Notes under the pieces: model-generated
What the model saw: the letters and a program-made list of their open reading frames with translations, nothing else
The model's database searches: none
What the model was told of the DNA's origin: nothing
In this document: in pieces, positions 62,601 through 64,000 of the stretch
Layout: every line of letters starts with the position of its first letter
Numbering within the stretch: position 1 is the stretch's first letter
Origin: Flavobacterium sp. BFFFF2
Lineage (GTDB): Bacteria; Bacteroidota; Bacteroidia; Flavobacteriales; Flavobacteriaceae
Direction: 5' to 3'
DNA length: 64,000 bases
NCBI GenBank assembly: GCA_002256385.1
Contig: NKJD01000017.1
Span: 1 to 64,000 of the forward strand
Translations under genes and position numbers: made by a program

Positions 62601-64000
62601 TATTGTCAAGACGATCCATTTGTAACCATCATATTGTCTTCCAATTCATCCAACAATGTTGCAGGGACGTGGATACCTGATTATATTGATTTTCATGCTG
62701 TTGGAACAAATGATTATACTTTTTACCCTCAGTCAAATACTTGTACCATTAATTTGGCCACTTTTACGGTGCATATTAACGAACGATTGACACCCCAATT
62801 TACCCAAGTTGCCCCAATATGTGCTGGAGCCACTTTAAACCCACTTCCAACCAACTCAACAAATAGCATTGCTGGAAGCTGGACGCCCGACCTTGATAAC
62901 ACCCAAACAACCGAATATACTTTTCAGCCAGATAATGGATTTTGCGCAGCTACTCAAACGATGACCATTCAGGTCAATCAGTTCAGTACACCCACTTTTA
63001 ACCCGATTCCTACGCAGTGTTTTGGAACGACGATCAATCCATTGCCAACGCAATCAACAGAAAATATTGCGGGAACTTGGGCTCCACCATTTAACAACGC
63101 AGCAACAGATTCGTATACGTTTACGCCGGTAGCAGGAAGTTGTTATACTACGGCGAACATTTCTGTGCAAGTCGATTCGGTGATAACCCCTGTTTTCTCT
63201 TTCGGAACTTCGGCCACTTATTGTAAAAATGACCCAGCGGTCACCACACTTTTACCAAGCACGTCTTTGAACAATGTAATAGGAACTTGGTCGCCAACAC
63301 AAATTGACATTAGTAATACGGGAGTCTCTACTTATACTTTTACCGCGCCACCAACCACATGTACCTACAATCCTGCTACCTTTACGGTAACCATTAAAGA
63401 TATGGTCCTTCCCGATTTTGCAGCAGTCCCCGCCATTTGTTTCGGAGACACCTTAAGCGCAATATCCACCACTTCAACCAACGGGATTGAAGGGAGTTGG
63501 TCGCCGCCAATAAATAATACCCAAACCACCCTGTATACTTTTCAACCAAATGCAGGCATGTGTGCATTTACAACAGATATGACCATCACCGTACATGCGT
63601 TGCAGCCAATTACTTTTGCTCCTGTAAGTGTTTGCGCAGGTACAACCGTTTCACCTTTGCCAGCAACCTCTCAAGAAGGAATTGCTGGAACTTGGAGCCC
63701 AATTTTTGATAATACACAAAATGGTACTTATACGTTTGCACCCAATCCGAGTGTAACCTGCCCAAGCGGCACTTTGCAACTCACCGTCACCGTAAATCCA
63801 GCGCAACCCATCACTTTTCAAATGCCTGCTTCAATTTGTGCTGGCGCTAGTTCCCCTTTAGTTACCCAATCGCAAGAAGGCATCGCAGGTAGTTGGACAC
63901 CTGTATTTGACAATATGAACACCAGCAGTTACACCTTTAGTCCAACTGCGGCTGGCTGTTACAACCCCAATCCGTTTACGGCGCAAATTGTGGTCAATCC
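59637..64000 (+). CDS. Giant secreted repeat protein (adhesin-like), 3' truncated by the window end
   Basis: From ATG 59637 the frame stays open for over 1450 codons to the window edge; no stop was seen in my reading. The N-terminus has a signal peptide (MKTFFSPWFICCFCFFPLIL). A P-domain-like segment with NEDPNGNWTLTISENGTDLG is followed by a Cys-containing region (~200-340). An Ig/PKD-like segment reads WKWIGPNGFSSTSQNPSI and then SGTYTVIVRDAGGCEATTT. A further region follows, and from ~780 a long tandem array of ~65-75-residue units. Such Bacteroidota proteins usually end in a T9SS sorting domain and act at the cell surface in adhesion or gliding. The C-terminus is not in the window. Confidence 0.88.
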   Translation, partial: MKTFFSPWFICCFCFFPLILISQSFTNNILAVQGSWNSSLSRSISVSGLSNLQAGVLSLNQVRLQLGNVADVPVSWANYTITLSSPLGTTIQLVADSGAGAASFPANAVSYIDIKLRASAVLRYPSDHGVLAQPFSIGYYRSKDTFLNFGNEDPNGNWTLTISENGTDLGARFQSVTLQFGAPLTTQDVNGTSFFDQCATPLCLGPQQITMGSLTGFTTGSQDPTNAGITGCTFNSSPNKTAWFQFYAAATTANIQLSGVTGTYKMAAFKSATATACTLSDLSLVNGGCPSNPINDSYPTPAYTDGSGLNQQLHLTGLIPHRKYYLYLDGTGNTSAFYLEMTGADPVCSNCQVATTASSNSPVCVGNPLQLQAGTGQSWKWIGPNGFSSTSQNPSIAVASLADSGTYTVIVRDAGGCEATTTVIVSVQSKTIPSFVQLSPFCQGTQPPVLSGTSINGISGVWTPAVINNFSSGVYTFTPDATLFPCSPPVQMNVIVLNSCSFGNYASAVWIENCLTQDSQPITNGNNFFNITGFGTNRIANGITNFQFADQDLGVYVHNSGSLMFRGGEIKSFKTNSANVCSARLNYRIYPVGGTPGTFVTLNLPFFNNCDVPSSQFPSGGPCNAGDQKWQKVLNNTENPIDLTANSPGQYIIEVYFDMNGSFTANSGCADLIYLNNNGPNYKAYFTIQQPIEINFTQPTICNTPDGTITLSNLAPNRSFSLTYTVDGAPVGPLTVFTNNAGVILLDKLGTGTYAAFQIKSNNCSQTNPGPVVLNNPTYTPIFESVPAICFGQTLAPLPLVSQNGFSGTWTPALDATQTQQYLFTPSSGQCVTTHSLTITVREIATPLFAAFSPVCVGATMTPLPLQSTNSIIGTWSPALNNLQTTTYTFTPDVGQCATIQTADIQVNTYSSPTFASVPNQCFGTTINPLPLTSIENVTGTWSPAFDNQNSGLYTFTPTGAACYQTADVSVTIDPIVTPVFAFGTDATYCQDDPFVTIILSSNSSNNVAGTWIPDYIDFHAVGTNDYTFYPQSNTCTINLATFTVHINERLTPQFTQVAPICAGATLNPLPTNSTNSIAGSWTPDLDNTQTTEYTFQPDNGFCAATQTMTIQVNQFSTPTFNPIPTQCFGTTINPLPTQSTENIAGTWAPPFNNAATDSYTFTPVAGSCYTTANISVQVDSVITPVFSFGTSATYCKNDPAVTTLLPSTSLNNVIGTWSPTQIDISNTGVSTYTFTAPPTTCTYNPATFTVTIKDMVLPDFAAVPAICFGDTLSAISTTSTNGIEGSWSPPINNTQTTLYTFQPNAGMCAFTTDMTITVHALQPITFAPVSVCAGTTVSPLPATSQEGIAGTWSPIFDNTQNGTYTFAPNPSVTCPSGTLQLTVTVNPAQPITFQMPASICAGASSPLVTQSQEGIAGSWTPVFDNMNTSSYTFSPTAAGCYNPNPFTAQIVVN
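61974..64000 (+). repeat. Tandem array of ~10 protein repeats with higher-order period
   Basis: Each unit reads roughly TPxFxxVPxxCxGxTxxPLPxxSxNxIxGTW(S/T)P, followed by a variable stretch, YTFTP and a second Cys. Units 2-4 and 5-7 form two copies of a three-unit block. Within each block the types are CAG/CVGAT, CFGTTINPLP and YC(Q/K)(D/N)DP. A related single unit lies earlier, near 60920-61090. Confidence 0.88.

Overview
The window comes from a Bacteroidota chromosome, most likely a Flavobacteriaceae/Flavobacterium-like organism. The signs are a type IX secretion (T9SS) C-terminal sorting domain, a GLPGLI-family protein beside a carboxypeptidase-regulatory-domain TonB-type outer-membrane protein, a four-helix-bundle gene, several TTG-N20-TAnnTTTG promoters, near absence of Shine-Dalgarno sequences, and low GC.

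Layout. (1) 1-729: the 3' end of a secreted T9SS protein and its terminator. (2) About 780-16670: an AT-rich accessory island. Its left part is a type I restriction-modification operon (hsdM, DUF1016/YhcG-type nuclease, hsdS, 'mobile mystery protein A', a second DUF1016 gene broken by an in-frame UGA, hsdR). Its right part, on the minus strand, is integrative-element machinery: a serine recombinase, three overlapping small unknown genes (one of 59 aa, with two single-TM proteins), an HUH-like Rep, two HTH proteins, an RteC-like protein and a tyrosine integrase. The integrase faces three tandem 3' fragments of tRNA-Asn, two of them carrying inserted palindromes. (3) 17077-23400: SOUL protein, deoxynucleoside kinase, a secreted protein, GLPGLI and an outer-membrane receptor. 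(4) 24643-36033, minus strand: a short-carboxylate uptake and activation cluster with an InsA-like zinc-ribbon HTH protein, porin, MHS-type MFS permease, small membrane proteins, an SSF-fused histidine kinase, a stand-alone receiver, propionyl-CoA synthetase-like and acetyl-CoA synthetase. (5) 36716-41647: lipoprotein, OxyR, DUF58 protein, AlkD. (6) 41778-49901: fatty-acid beta-oxidation (MarR regulator, FadN-type bifunctional enzyme, thiolase, acyl-CoA dehydrogenase, FadL-like porin). (7) 49933-59459: low-complexity lipoprotein, ProS, HemN, RecR, PurU and a fused B12-dependent acyl-CoA mutase (IcmF-type). (8) 59637 to the window end: a giant secreted repeat protein that leaves the window.

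Regions 4, 6 and the IcmF gene suggest a cell that takes up and activates acetate/propionate, oxidises fatty acids and rearranges branched acyl-CoAs.

The most unusual signals are structural. First, in-frame arrays of short hairpins (11-nt arm, 5-nt loop, 11-nt arm) sit at the same place in both DUF1016 genes; the arms change sequence between copies while keeping most pairing. Second, a composite intergenic element with three successive hairpins, also with compensating changes, occurs three times on both strands. Third, a 17-bp junction repeat flanks the first DUF1016 gene inside the hsd operon. Fourth, tRNA-Asn 3' fragments are stacked beside the integrase. Fifth, a three-gene set of small proteins in the island has no recognisable function. 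All calls rest on reading the sequence and translations by eye; no database search was run.
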